From Nelumbo lutea (Eukaryota; Streptophyta; Magnoliopsida; Proteales; Nelumbonaceae), in assembly GCA_022828595.1 (NCBI GenBank), contig JAKGHH010000005.1, positions 64,971,655 to 65,035,654 of the forward strand: DNA of 64,000 bases, given 5' to 3'. A program made the translations under genes and the position numbers. This document shows positions 1-12,133 of this stretch, piece after piece; the first letter of the stretch is position 1, and the number at the start of each line of letters is the position of its first letter. The notes under the pieces were generated by a model. That model saw only the letters and a list, made by a program, of their open reading frames with translations. It searched no databases and had not been told where the DNA came from.

Positions 1-12
1 TGATATCAGAGC
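1..12 (+). other. Sequence identical to the copia primer-binding-site core at the window edge
   Basis: The first twelve bases, tgatatcagagc, equal the start of the primer-binding site of the copia element at 61329. An LTR would have to lie just outside the window. No gag-like coding follows within the next kilobase, so this may be chance or the edge of a deleted element. Confidence 0.2.
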
Positions 13-399
13 ATATATCCATATGGTTTATGTTTGGTTTGGTTTCACATAGATAAAAGAAACTGGAAGCGCTTCAGTTTATGAAATTAGTAGAGTGCAA
101 CTTGGGCGGGGTTGCGTTGGGTTTTTGTTAAAACTTGAATGGGCCTGGTAGGGAAGACTGGGCTTGGCGCAGTGCAAATTCTTGACATCGTGTACCCAAC
201 TTGCATCCCATTTCTGAGAATACAACACATATATTTTAAAGCCCATGGGCTGCTTCATTGCAATAAATCTTTGATCAATGCAGGGCTGAGAAATTGAAGG
301 AAGAAAAAATAGTCATATATTTACATGCAGTGGAACCACTTGTTTTTCAAGTGCACACTGGAATTTTTTCTGGAGGATTACATACAATTGCTTTTTTTA

Positions 400-518
400 G
401 GTTATGTTTGGTTTGAAGGAAAAGGTAGGGAAAGACAGGGAAACCAATACAAGGGTTGTAAAGGTTTCCTTATCTTTCCCTTCCTTTCCCTAAATTCTCC
501 TTTAAACCAAACATATCA
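400..518 (+). mobile_element. Tourist-like MITE, family A
   Basis: About 119 bp with terminal inverted repeats (ggttatgtttggtttgaagg ... ctttaaaccaaacatatca), flanked on both sides by TTA (397-399 and 519-521). The TTA target duplication and the GG-start, TGTTTGG terminus fit the PIF/Harbinger-Tourist class. Related copies lie at 26833 and 39664 and a decayed one at 1214. Confidence 0.8.
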
Positions 519-1213
519 TTAAGGTATAAGCAAACGGTGTCATCTTCTCGTTTTTATCCATCATAAACAAAGATTTGTTGTTACCCAAACAAGGATTTGA
601 ATTATGTGAACGAGTAGATGGACTTACCATACGAATAAAAATCCCATCAAAATTTTCCAATACCACAGACGAGATGATCAGAGGCTCTCCTGGTTAAGCC
701 ATGGTTTCCATAAGAAAGATCAATAAGCCCATTATATTTGGTGGGCTTAACTTGAGGGTCCAGTCAGGGGTAATAATGTTAAAAGACAGGAATTTATGGT
801 AGAAGAGTGTCGAACCCAATGTTGGGAAAATATAAGATCCACAGAGAAAAATCCAAATAAGGGTTGATTGCACCAGACTTATCATTCGACATTCAGTGGC
901 CGGTGTCTGACTAGGAAACTGGGGCCCCATATTGGGCCCTTTAGTCTTTGGAAAACCCTACATGCACTGATGTCCATAGTCGTCAAGCAATATAATTCTC
1001 CTAGCCCATATCATTCAAAGCTTAGATCTTGGATGCAAACCAGTTCAATCACCAGCCCATCTCATGGATCATGGGTGGCTTTTGCTTACTTTCTGGAAGA
1101 CAATTTTAGTTTTATAAAATTCGCACCGAAATATTTGAAGTTATAAGAATTTGCTGCTACATATTTTTATGTATGCGCAAGTTTTATCTTTGTTATAGGG
1201 GCAATTCTCCTTA
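519..1213. other. Intergenic, no gene seen
   Basis: No frame here has family features. The short frames at 694-930 and 868-1146 overlap on opposite strands and show no domain. Confidence 0.6.
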
Positions 1214-1311
1214 CCATTTGGAGTAAAGGTAGGGAAACCCATACATGGTCTGTACGGTTTTTTTATCTTTCCTTTCCTTTTCATATCTTTTCCTTCAAAC
1301 CAAACACGACC
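1214..1311 (+). mobile_element. Decayed family-A Tourist-like MITE
   Basis: The right half (tccttcaaaccaaacacgac) and the inner gtagggaaaccc match family A. The left terminus is worn down to ccatttggagtaaagg after a TTA. Confidence 0.55.
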
Positions 1312-2119
1312 TAGCTTAATTGATACATGCTCAAACCTTCCATCTGTTTCCCCCTAATTCAAAACAACCCTAGAACAAAGAATTCCACCGTTAATTTTGA
1401 CAGAAAGGGAGAGATATTGAGATCAAATTCTTCACCAAACCCTAAAATCATTGCAATAGTATAATATATCGTGATAGGAGAAAACAATCCATAGATCTGC
1501 AGGAGATGAGATAAATAAATTAAAGAGTAGTTCCAGCATCGTGTTGAGAGTGGAAACACTCCCATTTTCCATTAGCTTGAGGAGGAAGCATGTTGCTGAG
1601 TGAAGAAAACATAGATCTGATAAAACCTTATATTAGAGGTAAACCATAGTGGGCATTTTGACCCATTTAATTTTATTTATTTTAAGTTGGAATTAAATAG
1701 GGGGCACTATTGGATTAACAACAAAAATTTAATGGCACTTGTATTGTAATCACCATCCGAGTATTGACAAATAACGACAGGGTCACTAAGGGTAAATTTG
1801 TCTTATTACATAAACTAACAGAGGGAGGTTGTTATATTTATTTGAAAAAGGTGCGGTTTAATATCTGTTACAAACTTCTCAGGAGGTTTAAGTTTTACTT
1901 CCTTGAGTTAAGTGACAAATGTAGGAGAAAGCATCATTTTCTGGTATAAAATTCAATTCCTTTTCACCTTGAAACCACTTTTTGGTCAAAAGTCGTTGAT
2001 TTGACTCAGGTGGTCGATAGTTTTTGATCTTTTTTATTTATTGTTTGTCAAAGCAGACCCTCCAGTCAGACTGTTTGACATGGGACAGGGGACCGTACCC
2101 CGAAACTAGACCTTTTCCT
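1312..2119. other. Intergenic with decayed MULE-like words
   Basis: Contains the type of text seen in MULE ends elsewhere in the window (gggtaaatttgtc ... aactaacagaggg at about 1785-1830), but no pair of inverted ends was found. No gene is supported. Confidence 0.4.
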
Positions 2120-2622
2120 GGTTTGGACAGGATTTCAAGCCCACGAGTTTAGGCTTGGGCCCAACCTTTTTCGGGCCAAGCTAGGGATTTTTCAAAAAAT
2201 CCCAGCTCAAGCTTGAGTCCAACTTGATTATGTATTATATAATAAAAAAGCATATTTATAATATTTTTTCTTCTCTTTTTCCAAGTTTCCAATTAATAAT
2301 GAGATCTTTCATTTTTTTCTTAGGTTTTAAGGTCTTTTAATATAAATAAATTAGTTTTTAATTGAATTAAAAAGTAATTTTTTTTCCAAATTTTTGGCCA
2401 AGCCTAGGCCTAGGCTTCGGGCTTTATATGAGGAATTGTTATATAATAAATTAGTATTAAAATCCGGGTTTTATTATGTATTATATAATAAATTAGTTTT
2501 AAAATCCGGGCTCGGGCTCAAGACCTAGGCCCAATAGTCAAGTTGGGCTCGGGCTCGGGCCTGAACATATTCTGTTAATGAAGAGGCAAAGCCTAATCCA
2601 AACCCGACCCATGAACAGGCTT
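2120..2622. mobile_element. Degenerate hAT-like MITE (GGCTCGGGC family)
   Basis: Rich in ggcccaa, gctcgggctc and aggcctaggc words around an AT-rich core. The right end, cgacccatgaacaggctta, matches the terminus of the better preserved element at 34880-35242; the left end is not recognisable. Confidence 0.5.
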
Positions 2623-2826
2623 ATCGAGAATCAGATCCAAAATGGTTCCCTATCCGGTCCGATTTTAAAAAGCTTGACCTAAATAGATGTGCCACACCTA
2701 TGAAAAACCTGAAATTGAAAGTGCACTCTTGACTCCCGTGGTGCAAAAGGAATTGTTATACTAAGATATTTTAACTCATTTTCTTCAGAACCCTTAGGAG
2801 AAGGTAGTAGGATGATCTGGATTGAG

Positions 2827-4194
2827 TAGGGATATCCATGGTTTGATTAACCGAACCATACCCAACATTTTCAAACCGAACTGATCCTATCAATTTTTCA
2901 ATTTCTCCGAACCAAAATTGAACCGATACTATCAATTAATTAGTTGATCAGTTTCGGTTTTTTACCAGTTTGGTTCTTTGGTTTTTTATATTTATAACAT
3001 ATATTATATAAATATATGTATAATATTATACTATAAATAATAAATGCAAAAAGGCTAAACCCATGCTAAAGTTTCCTCTCTAGGTTTCTAGAGGTATCCC
3101 CTCTCTTTGCTCTAAGAAAGTTTCATTCTCGGGGTTTCCTTGGATTTCATCTCATCGTCCACCCTTTGTCGTCCTTATTTCGTCATCGGTTGCTTTTAGG
3201 GTGGCTCCCCTCTGGGAGTTGCCCCTATCCCCTTTTCTTTTCTTCCTATTTCCCACTCTCCCCCTCTCTTCTCCTTTCTTCTCCCCTTCTCCCTTTCCCT
3301 CACTCTTCTATCTCCTTCTTGATTAACTTGTTCTACTTCTCGTTCTGTCCTCTCACTCATTCTTCTCCTTTATTTTTATTATTTTATATTTTTTTGTTTT
3401 TTGTTCTTTTTTCTGGGGATTTTGGTATAGGAGGCTTACTCTTCCTTAATGAATTTGGTGTTGGGTGGTGGCCATTATGGCTACTTTGGATTTCACCGTC
3501 GGTGGTTGTTTCCCAACTATATTTCACTAGTGTTTATAGTTTCGGGTGGTTACAGTTATGGCGGTTATTGTTCTGGGTGGTTAAAGTTTTGGTGGTTACG
3601 ATTCCAGGTGGTTCCAATTTCTTGGTGATAGTTGCAGTTCCTTGGTGGCAATTGTTTTTCATCTCTCATGCCTTTTTGGACTCTCGGTCTTTACCTTTGT
3701 GAGTTGCTGCTGTCTTTATCCCTCTCTTTCGGTGGTTGGAGATAGGATCAATTGTTTCTTCTATTGGTGATTCTGCCTCACCTTATATCGGTTGCAGAAG
3801 TTTTTTCTTTTCTCCTTTATCCATTGCGTCTATTTTGTTCTTTCTAAGGAATTGTGTTTGTGCTTTCTTGCTTGGTAATGTTATTACTTCTTTGCATTTA
3901 TACAAGTTTCTTAGTTTGAATGAAATATGATATTTGCCTTAAAAATTAATAAATGATATATAATATGTTTATAAATAGATTATTATGAATATTATATATG
4001 TATATAATGCACATATATATTTATATATAATTTATAAAACATATTAAAAATAGATTTGGTTAACCACCGGTTTTTTCTAGATTAACTAAAAACCGAACCA
4101 ATCCTTTGCTTTTTCAAAAACACCGAACCGATCAGTTTGATTAACTGCATTTTCCAGTTAAATTTGATTATTCGGTTTTTTATATACACCCCTA
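2827..4194. mobile_element. hAT-like element with a nested insertion
   Basis: Outer ends tagggatatcc and tatacacccctа-type (reading tacacccct at the right) with inner ggttcggtt and aaccgaacc words form imperfect inverted repeats, as in other hAT-like elements of this window (36958, 57423). No clear 8-bp target duplication was found. The AT-rich core is interrupted by a separate insertion at 3047-3946. Confidence 0.5.
3047..3946 (+). mobile_element. Insertion with perfect 9-bp target duplication, probably retroposed
   Basis: The 9-bp word TAATAAATG occurs at 3038-3046 and again at 3947-3955, exactly bracketing about 900 bp whose composition (C/T-rich, then mixed) differs sharply from the AT-rich host element. 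No inverted ends were seen. The right end is ttgccttaaaaa, so a short A-rich tail and a LINE-like or processed-transcript origin are likely; a MULE is the alternative because 9 bp is its usual duplication. The 178-codon frame inside (3166-3702) is low-complexity and resembles no known protein. Confidence 0.6.
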
Positions 4195-7100
4195 AATAGT
4201 TTTTATTTCTACAATGGATGCATCTCCCCTCTTAAGGGGTCTAATATTTGCTACTGAGAAAGTTGATATTGTAAGTTAAGATAGACACTGATGAACTTGT
4301 TTAATGATTTAAAGAATGTGAAACCCATTCTTTGGCATAAAAAGCTGCGAACTGTTTTAATACGCTTTATCTCGAAGCAAACGTGAGAAGAAATTATTTC
4401 TCTGGTAAAAAACATTAATTACTTTATCTTTTATATAAAACAAGTCTATGGCACTTGCGGTTGTAAACCAATATATTTTTACTCTTGCCTTGAAAACTAA
4501 AAAAAAAAAAAATTCAAAGAAGAAGAAGAAAATTAAAAAATGAAAAAACGACAGTGTATATAGAAACATGATCCGAGACAAGTTCCATAGGGTACTGATA
4601 AGTGATAACTGACCTCCTATCTTCATCCCCATTAAACATGGTTTCTGCTCAAAATGGCGGTTAAGTAATTAATTAATTAGGAATTGAAAGCTTATAGTTT
4701 ACAACTCATTAGTAAAGTTTCCAATGCAGACATTTTGAATGCAAGCATCAATAAATGAATACTGGATACTGGATGTACATGCAAAATAAACTAGATAGGA
4801 GATGTTTAATTAAGGTCCTCCTCAGATTGAATTGAATGTATAATGGGTCAACTTTGTAATCATGTGATGGAGGTGCGGATGGTGCGGCCTGGGATCATGA
4901 ATTGGAGTTGGTTCCATCTGCCTGCCATATTTCTTTTACTAAATTTTTGCTCATCTCACCAAATATATCCGCCTTTTCCGGATCAAACTAAGTTTAAACT
5001 TTAAAATTGGATCTCTCACCATCACAAGCACAACCGATCAAGTCCAAATTCCACAACCCATTTAAATTTCGGTATGGAAATGGAATTCGGTCTGACACCA
5101 TTCTAATTAATTTCTAAATGTGGACCAGTTACGTACACCCCAAACCCTAATAATAACCAAGGTCCACATCGTCAAATGAATGCGACCATTCAATTGTTGG
5201 ATGGTCAACAGATCCAGAAGAAACGACTGTCCAATTAATTAATTAATGTGGTCATATTCATACATCCAACGGTGGTCTATTCAACTCTGAATTCTCAACC
5301 CCACTACTACTATGCACTTAGTCGTATGAGTACGTACTATCTATCTTATATATCTTGCATCATACCGAATTAAACCATGGATTATTTGTTTTTGTTTTTG
5401 TTTTTTGTTTTTTGGTAATTAGAAATCAAAGAATTAATGCATAATCTCGTCCATCGTCGATCGGTTGTTTAATGTTTAATTAGTACTTAATAGGAGTCAT
5501 AATTAAGCCATGTGGCTTAGTTAGTACCTTAGTGGCAACAGATGGATCGATGTTTTTGTTCTCTATTAAATACATTGCAAATATTAATTGATTGATCATC
5601 ATATCTTTATCTTCCCTCAAGTAATATATAAATGATGAAAAACATGGATGGCATGTGAATGATGGAGAGCTAAAAAATAAGAGAATAAGAGAGTAGTGGC
5701 ACTGGATATAAAGTTGCTTAAAACATATATAGAGGTTGGAAATACAATTGGTTAAGACTCACACATCAATCACCATTCGTCAAGTGAATGGTGATGCGAT
5801 GTGCGGGCTTTATTGAGTGAAACTGAAATCATGAGAATACATTACAAAACACATTTTTTTCTGTTTTTCATTAATAGGCAAGGATTATAATGTTTATATT
5901 ATATAATTTATAATTTGTACAAAAAATAAATGTATTTTAAATACACTATGAACTAATGTAGGAGTAGCTACATAAACTTTCAATTCAGAAAAATGAGTTA
6001 AGAATTAAAATAAATAGAATAAGGAGCTATGTAGCTTTCTTAATATATTTCGAGTGATGAGCAAAATGATCAGGAATCAGACATCTCTCTGCACACTACT
6101 CACTCACTCGTACAACTTTTTCATTGTCTCATCATTTCCCAAAAGTTTCCGTCCTCCAACTACATGCTCCAAAACTAAGAAACCTCTCCCGATGAAAACA
6201 TCCTAACAAATTAACAATTTTCAGACTCAACTTTCTATGAATAAAATTAAGTTCCGTCCATAACCTGTTCAAGCGCCTAAAAAAGTAAAATTAAAAAGAA
6301 AAGAAATGTAAGTTCATCCATATTCCTACTGTTGAAGATTGAAAATAATATCTATTCTTTTTTTCTCTTATTTTTCTCGAAAATTCACATCTACGCCCCA
6401 TAATGTCTCACAACACATCTCTCTGCCATATATTACAAACATCTCTAGATGATGTCGATTTTTATACTATCATTGGAAGATGTTTGTTCCGAATTCAGGG
6501 CGGAGATATACTGTGGGACGTACTCCTCTCCTGAAGCCAAAGCAAGGATCCTCGCATAGACAGCTTAAGTAGTGCATTAATTAGTGGAGAAACAAATAAA
6601 AGGAATTAATAGAATGATTTAACAGCAGTAATTGCTGAAAGCGAAAATGCCTAACAAATTCATATATGAGCTGATCTGAACCCCCCAACTCCACATTTAT
6701 CGTACTTGTTACGATTCAACGGTAAATAAAACATGAAAGTATGCATCCTTAGCTTTACAAGTGACCTACTATAACTAATATGTTAATATTAATATTAACC
6801 AAACTTTTTTTCTCTTAATAATAACGAAATAAGAATTGAAAAGTAAAACTAGCCAGCTATATGCCTAATTCCTACTATATAGTGCTGCTATTGGAAATAA
6901 ATAACGTTAAAGTTGAAAGTCGTACGTTCTCAGTCAATCCAAAAGTATGTTTTGTTTGTACAAGTATAAACTAAATGTCAGGAGCAGGCAAATTGAAGGT
7001 TGAAGCTGATGCAAAATTCATATACATATAATGTTTTTGGGTTTTAATTACATTGCAATCTAATATACAATTCTGAATTACAGTCTTCCACGAGTTTCCT

Positions 7101-7599
7101 TAATCCTGTTCATAGATTTGGCACCAATCCACGGTTATAATAAAATTAAAAACTTTTGAACTGGACTGATCAATCATTTTAATTTTTTTTTTGCAAGTGA
7201 CGAGAGGCGACAGAGGAGCATATAAGTTCAAGCTTAAAAAACTACCCAACAAAAGCTTTAAAAAGAAAAAAGAGAGCATATATCCAAAAATTTAAGAACC
7301 GCGTATACTTCAATATGTTTCTCTATCGCTTTTGGGGGATCCATGTCATATCAAGGATTTTCTCTCCCCCTTCCTTGTCCAATCTCAAGTCCGTACTTCT
7401 GTACTGGAAATTGCACTTGCCACGTGTTAAATAGAATTGACCCCATCTCTTCAATTCGATGGTTCCGCTCTTTTTGATTTTTGACAAACGATAAATGAGA
7501 GAGCGTTAGCGCTCAATCTCTCCTCTCTCTCTATACCATTATCCCTTTAATCACCTTTTTGTGTTTTCCACCGACACTTTTGTATTTGACTCTGTAACG
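4195..7599. other. Long AT-rich intergenic stretch
   Basis: No coding frame with family features. The only structure noted is a perfect 10-bp snap-back repeat at 5769-5795. Confidence 0.6.
5769..5795. repeat. Perfect 10-bp inverted repeat, 7-nt loop
   Basis: ATCACCATTC and GAATGGTGAT flank gtcaagt. It could fold as a hairpin; no gene depends on it. Confidence 0.7.
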
Positions 7600-7610
7600 T
7601 AAATAGAAAA

Positions 7611-7720
7611 TTCCGGATCTCCTACCTATGGAGCTGTACATCATCATAACATGTAAATAGGTAAGATATTCTTAATGTACAGTTATAGATAGGATTTTTG
7701 TGTACAGGAGATCCGAGCTC
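7611..7720. mobile_element. MULE-type MITE, family C
   Basis: Ends with inverted CGGATCTCCT and AGGAGATCCG and is flanked by TAAATAGAAAA at 7600-7610 and 7721-7731, a perfect 11-bp direct repeat (MULE duplications are usually 8-11 bp). Related, more decayed copies are at 12011, 14482 and 20810. Confidence 0.65.
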
Positions 7721-7731
7721 TAAATAGAAAA

Positions 7732-9860
7732 CCCGGACTTCACGTTAGAACTTCATTCCATCATCTTTCTCAGAGCAAAAACCATTATTTTGAGGAACAA
7801 GAGATAATTGCATTTGGCTTCATATCGTCCATTTCTATTTCACCAGTCCATCAATGGGCGTGTCCCGCCATTCTTACTTACATCAAACAATTGCATTGCG
7901 CAATCGTTGTTGAGCGATGGGAGCACTCATTAAAATTTAATGTCAAAGACTCAAGAGCGCCGGAGCGCCCCTGCCGGGTGCCGGTGCCGTGCTGATCACT
8001 CGTTGCTTCGAAGTTTCCTTTGCCCTATAATCATAATAATAACAATAATAAGCGGTAGGCGCGTTGAATGAGCGACAAACACGTAGGCATCCGATTGGAT
8101 CAAGTAAGCGGTAGGCGCGCTCTCAAATCTCAAATAGCGAGTGAATGAGCATGTTGCTTGTGAGGCACGTGCGACGTCTTCGTGTTTTGAGAAACATTTT
8201 AGCCCATACATAATATGATAATACCCCGCACATGGGTGGGGGGATCACATTAAAGCGAGAGACACTACACACCTTACTTACTTGCCATGTTTTGATTCGT
8301 GATGAAGAAACGAATATCCTACCCTGTAAAGCTTATTACAGCGTCCGACTCTGTTCAAATGGATTTCTTTTTTTTTTTTTCTTTCGTCTTCCCCCTTTTT
8401 TTAATATAATTTAATAATGAAATGAAACAAAAATAGATTAAAATACTCAATTTATACTTTTTCAGTATTCTCCCCATTGGCTATTTGGTCCAGTTGAGGG
8501 AAAGTCGTCCTTTACATATTTTATGAGAAAATAGTTGGGATTTAATTGACAATATATATTAAATCTCATCAATGTATCAAAATATAAAACAAGTATACAG
8601 TAGTTTTTCTAGAACGAAAAAAAAAAAAAAATCTGAAACGATTCGGACAGCAGCTTATTTATAACGAAATATATGCAACACTTATTTAATCATGTGTCTA
8701 AGAAAACTGAAACGATGATTAATAAAGCCTATTAATTCACAGATCTTATCACAGTCGCATCTGAAATCTGGATTGAAAGTTGTAACCCAAATCGTTGAGC
8801 AGGCCCATCCCATACCCGTAAATGTTGACGCTCTAGGCCATCTCACTCACGCAAATCGCAATGAGAGACCAGACCCCATATTCGTAAAACCTAAATCATC
8901 TCAGCCATCTGAATCTGATGTCTCCGGTAGACTAATAATTTCTTTATGTTATAAAGTTCAATAATAAGATGTACACTCTTTCCCTCTTTCTATTTGAGGG
9001 AAATGAATTACTGAAACACGTTCTAGTCTTTCGTCAGTTGGCATTTGGCAGTATTTGGCAAATCAGTCCCCTCCCCGCCAACTAAAACTGTAAGTGTCAA
9101 ATTCAAATCAGGCTAATTTATTCTTTCCAATTTTATAAATTTATGATCAAAAAACAATAGTGAGACGCGCAGAGAAAAGTCTATAGTCTATACTCTATAC
9201 TCGATCCATATATATATATATATATATATTATTAAAAGAAAAAGGACAAATCAAATTACCTGTAAAATAAAATCCCAGATGTTATTCATATCTCATTTGT
9301 CTGTTTTATTACAAGAGAGTTTCATGAACAAATAAATCATGATTCATGAAGTCAGAAAAAAAAAAAAGGGAAAAGCAAAAAGGTGATCGTTCGCTCTACA
9401 AATTAACTCTACATTGAATACAGATGGAACAATTTAGTATTCCCTTTTTTTTTAATTTGCCCTCTTCTATAAGCACTGTGCTGTAACTCTAAGTCTCTGC
9501 ATTTGCAGTTGCTTGCAGAACCAAAAAAAGAGAAGCTTCTTCAAAGATCTGTAAATATCGATATAATTTACAGACAAAATCCCCATGGACTATCATCTGA
9601 CCTGCAATAAAACACCTGAGATAGGGAGACAGGGAGGAGAAATAACGAGATCTGCAACGTCGGATATCAGGCTCTGTTTACCGAACCGCTTCAAATCTAA
9701 TGTAGATATGTAGTTAATTAATTCTCCACTGTTCGCCGTCCCTATGACTAACATGCGCCGGAGAGACTAGCCAATATTGCGAAAACGAAACTAATTCCAC
9801 CTCCCAAGCTTAATTTGTGTCTCTCTCTAGTCTCTATCTTACTTCTCTCTCCCCCTCGTC
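7732..9860. other. Intergenic; GC-rich island and short direct repeat
   Basis: Holds a GC-rich pocket (about 7957-7993), the 15-bp direct repeat taagcggtaggcgcg at about 8049 and 8105, and a (TA)n tract at 9210-9229. No gene is supported; the frames at 7996-8211 and 8773-8964 lack family features. Confidence 0.55.
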
Positions 9861-9861
9861 C

Positions 9862-9895
9862 TCTCTCTCTCTCTCTCTCTCGCTCTCGCTCTCGT
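9862..9895. repeat. (CT)n microsatellite in the GATL1 3' flank
   Basis: A tctctctc/cgctct run directly after the GATL1 stop codon on the gene's strand. Confidence 0.9.
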
Positions 9896-9910
9896 GCACT
9901 CTCGCATCCT

Positions 9911-10966
9911 TCAGGAATCAAGAGCGGAAGGAGTTTGTAAGAGATCGTAAGGAGCCCACAAGGCGTCCAATGGGCATGGCCGATTCGCGTCCAATCTAGC
10001 CCATGGTTTACCTTTCCCACTCCAATGCAAAAGACTTACAGGGCCTGGATGAAGATCCCTGCAAAGTCCTCGAAAATTGTCACCCCCGAGGCCGTGCTGA
10101 TTCCACCGGTGATCAACGGGAGCAATGTTTCCGGCGAACACCAGCAAGAAAGGGGGTAATGAACCCAGCTCGTAAATCCTCATTCGCTTCTGAAGTTCCA
10201 TCCATTCTTCAATTTTGGTGGTGTAATCTCCTGCTCTCCATCGCTCGAGATCGATCACCATAACGCCCGTGTTGAAGTAACATGCCTTGCGACCTGCGAA
10301 CGTCAAGGATAAAGCTGGGTTCGACCAAAACGTCGGCGTGAAGTAAGACGTGAAATTGGCATTACAATATTCTGGGGCAGCCAAGACTGCCTCATCTGCG
10401 AGTGGAGTCGCGGAGAGTTTAGCGATGTCGTCGACAAGGATTAGGTCCGAGTCGAGGTAAACCACTCGTCGTATGCACAAGGGGAGGAGGTTGGCGAGGT
10501 AATTGCGGGCGTAGTTGAGAGGGCAGTCGAGGGCGGCCCGTATGGAGGTGGAAATGAGGCCGGATACGGCGGAGTCGTCGATGCGATAGAGGTGGAATCG
10601 AAGATAAGGGAACGAGTTGGCGATGGTGCGGCGGAGGTAGTCAGTGTCGGCAGAGGCGGAAGTGACGAAGTGGAAGTCTACGTTTTGAGGACAAGAGGAA
10701 TGCTGAAGGACGGAGAGGATGGCAGCCATGGAACCTCGGAGATAGGCAGCGTCGAGGGTCATTGCGACGTGGACTACGTGATCGGAGCACACGATGCTGT
10801 TGTTGCCCTCATCTTCGTCAACAACTACCAAAGGGCATTCCGGAGAATTGTAGAATTCTGGGGCTTCTCTGAATTGCTGAGAAGTAGCAGCAACATTCGT
10901 GAAGGTGAGGGAGAGGATGAAGAAAGAGAGGGAGAGGAGGAGGTGAAGGGGTGTTGGTCTGGGCAT
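9911..10966 (-). CDS. GATL1: Galacturonosyltransferase-like protein, PARVUS/GATL1 type (GT8 family)
   Basis: A single uninterrupted frame of 351 codons from a true ATG, the usual length and intronless form of the GATL family. Residues 1-28 form a hydrophobic signal peptide or anchor, as expected for an ER/Golgi lumenal glycosyltransferase. The GT8 core runs from about 64 to 335. It has the DxD metal/nucleotide-sugar site at 172-174 ([11 protein letters not shown]), a CNANFTSYF block near 201-209, an [10 protein letters not shown] block at 231-240, and the HWSGKGKPW motif at 314-322. The C-terminus [10 protein letters not shown] is almost that of Arabidopsis PARVUS (recalled, not aligned by program). 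In Arabidopsis this protein is needed for glucuronoxylan and secondary-wall synthesis, probably for the xylan reducing-end tetrasaccharide; the exact reaction is unproven. GA/CT microsatellites sit in both flanks, where the UTRs would be. A long frame on the opposite strand (10592-11080) is an antisense shadow. Confidence 0.96.
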   Translation of the reverse strand: MPRPTPLHLLLSLSFFILSLTFTNVAATSQQFREAPEFYNSPECPLVVVDEDEGNNSIVCSDHVVHVAMTLDAAYLRGSMAAILSVLQHSSCPQNVDFHFVTSASADTDYLRRTIANSFPYLRFHLYRIDDSAVSGLISTSIRAALDCPLNYARNYLANLLPLCIRRVVYLDSDLILVDDIAKLSATPLADEAVLAAPEYCNANFTSYFTPTFWSNPALSLTFAGRKACYFNTGVMVIDLERWRAGDYTTKIEEWMELQKRMRIYELGSLPPFLLVFAGNIAPVDHRWNQHGLGGDNFRGLCRDLHPGPVSLLHWSGKGKPWARLDANRPCPLDALWAPYDLLQTPSALDS

Positions 10967-11017
10967 GGTGGTGTGGTTGCTAGAGAGGAGGGAGGGGGGT
11001 GGTGTTGGGTTTTAAGA

Positions 11018-11042
11018 GAGACAGAGAGAGAGAGAGAGAGAG
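11018..11042. repeat. (GA)n microsatellite in the GATL1 5' leader region
   Basis: A gagaga run about 60-75 bases before the GATL1 ATG. CT-rich leaders are common in plants. Confidence 0.85.
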
Positions 11043-11099
11043 TCGGATTCAAGGAGGGAGGGATTTCTACTTGGCTTTGAATCCACGTTCTCGAGAAAA

Positions 11100-12010
11100 A
11101 TGGCTGGCTGTGACTGGGTGGCTGGGTGGCTGGCTGGGACGCGAAGTCAAGAGTTAGAAGCTAAAGTCATTGGCGTCACATTGGTTCCGTATCTTGCTTC
11201 CTTTCGTGGAGGGAGGCTGGGAGACTCCAGAGTCTAGAGTCTGGACTCAGTGTAAATGTAAATAAACTAAAGAAATTTAAATAAAAAAAGAAGTCAATTA
11301 ATTTTTAATCTACAGGAGGAGATACTAAATAGTAAATACTGAGGATTGATGAAATGATAATTTCTTCCCTGCAAGCTGCAATCTACATCTATTAGACTAT
11401 TACAAGTTTACGACAACACAACTGACTCAACAATGGGTCCCGCACAATGCACATGAAAGGGGAACATTTTTCTGACGTCAATTTCATAAAATTTAAACCC
11501 CACATGAGATGCGATATATTTACATCACAATTCATAAACCAGAAAGAAAGACTTGCCGCTTTTCTCTGCTTAAAGATTTAAGAAGAACTCTAAATTCTAA
11601 GGAAGCTCGCCGTAGTTTCTAAATTCTCCCCAAGTAAGTTTCTAAGTGAAAGATGAATTTGAACAGTTCTTTTTTATTTTTGTAAAAAACTACAAAAAAA
11701 GAGGAAAAAGAAACTCATCTTTAAATTTTAAAATGAGATAGAATAGAATTAGAACCTCTCCAACCAACTCAATGCCCCATCCCATCTCACATCTCACACA
11801 CCGTCAACCTCATCACAGTAAGGAGTGTGTAACAAAGGATTCCTTTTTTGTGAGACATACCCCATACATAGATGATAGTATGACACATTCAATGCCAATT
11901 TGCCAGGTATGCAGTAATAATACCCCTCTTTATCAAATTCTGTCATCCACGCGTCTTCTGGTCAAAGAGTTGCAAAATTGGTAAAATCAGTAATGGGATG
12001 CATGGAACGA
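11100..12010. other. Upstream region of GATL1
   Basis: Contains the tandem word ggctgggtggctgg at about 11101-11135. No gene and no clear TATA box were identified. Confidence 0.5.
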
Positions 12011-12133
12011 GTTCGGGTCTCCTGCCCACGAGAACCCACAACATAATACCCCTCCGTGAAGTGGAAACTTCTCCCCGCACATGTGAGATGATTTCTATGT
12101 GTGACTGTGATAAACGTGAGCAGGAGATCCGGC
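12011..12133. mobile_element. Family-C MITE (GGATCTCCTG)
   Basis: Inverted ends cgggtctcctgcccacgag and cgtgagcaggagatccgg about 120 bp apart. No clear target duplication. Confidence 0.5.

Noticed and set aside
3166..3702. 178-codon frame in the 3 kb insertion
   Set aside because: Low-complexity Ser/Leu/Phe-rich translation of a C/T-rich tract; no recognised protein. Kept only as part of the insertion.
10592..11080. 162-codon plus-strand frame over GATL1
   Set aside because: Antisense shadow of the GATL1 5' half; Gly/Glu-rich composition without a domain.
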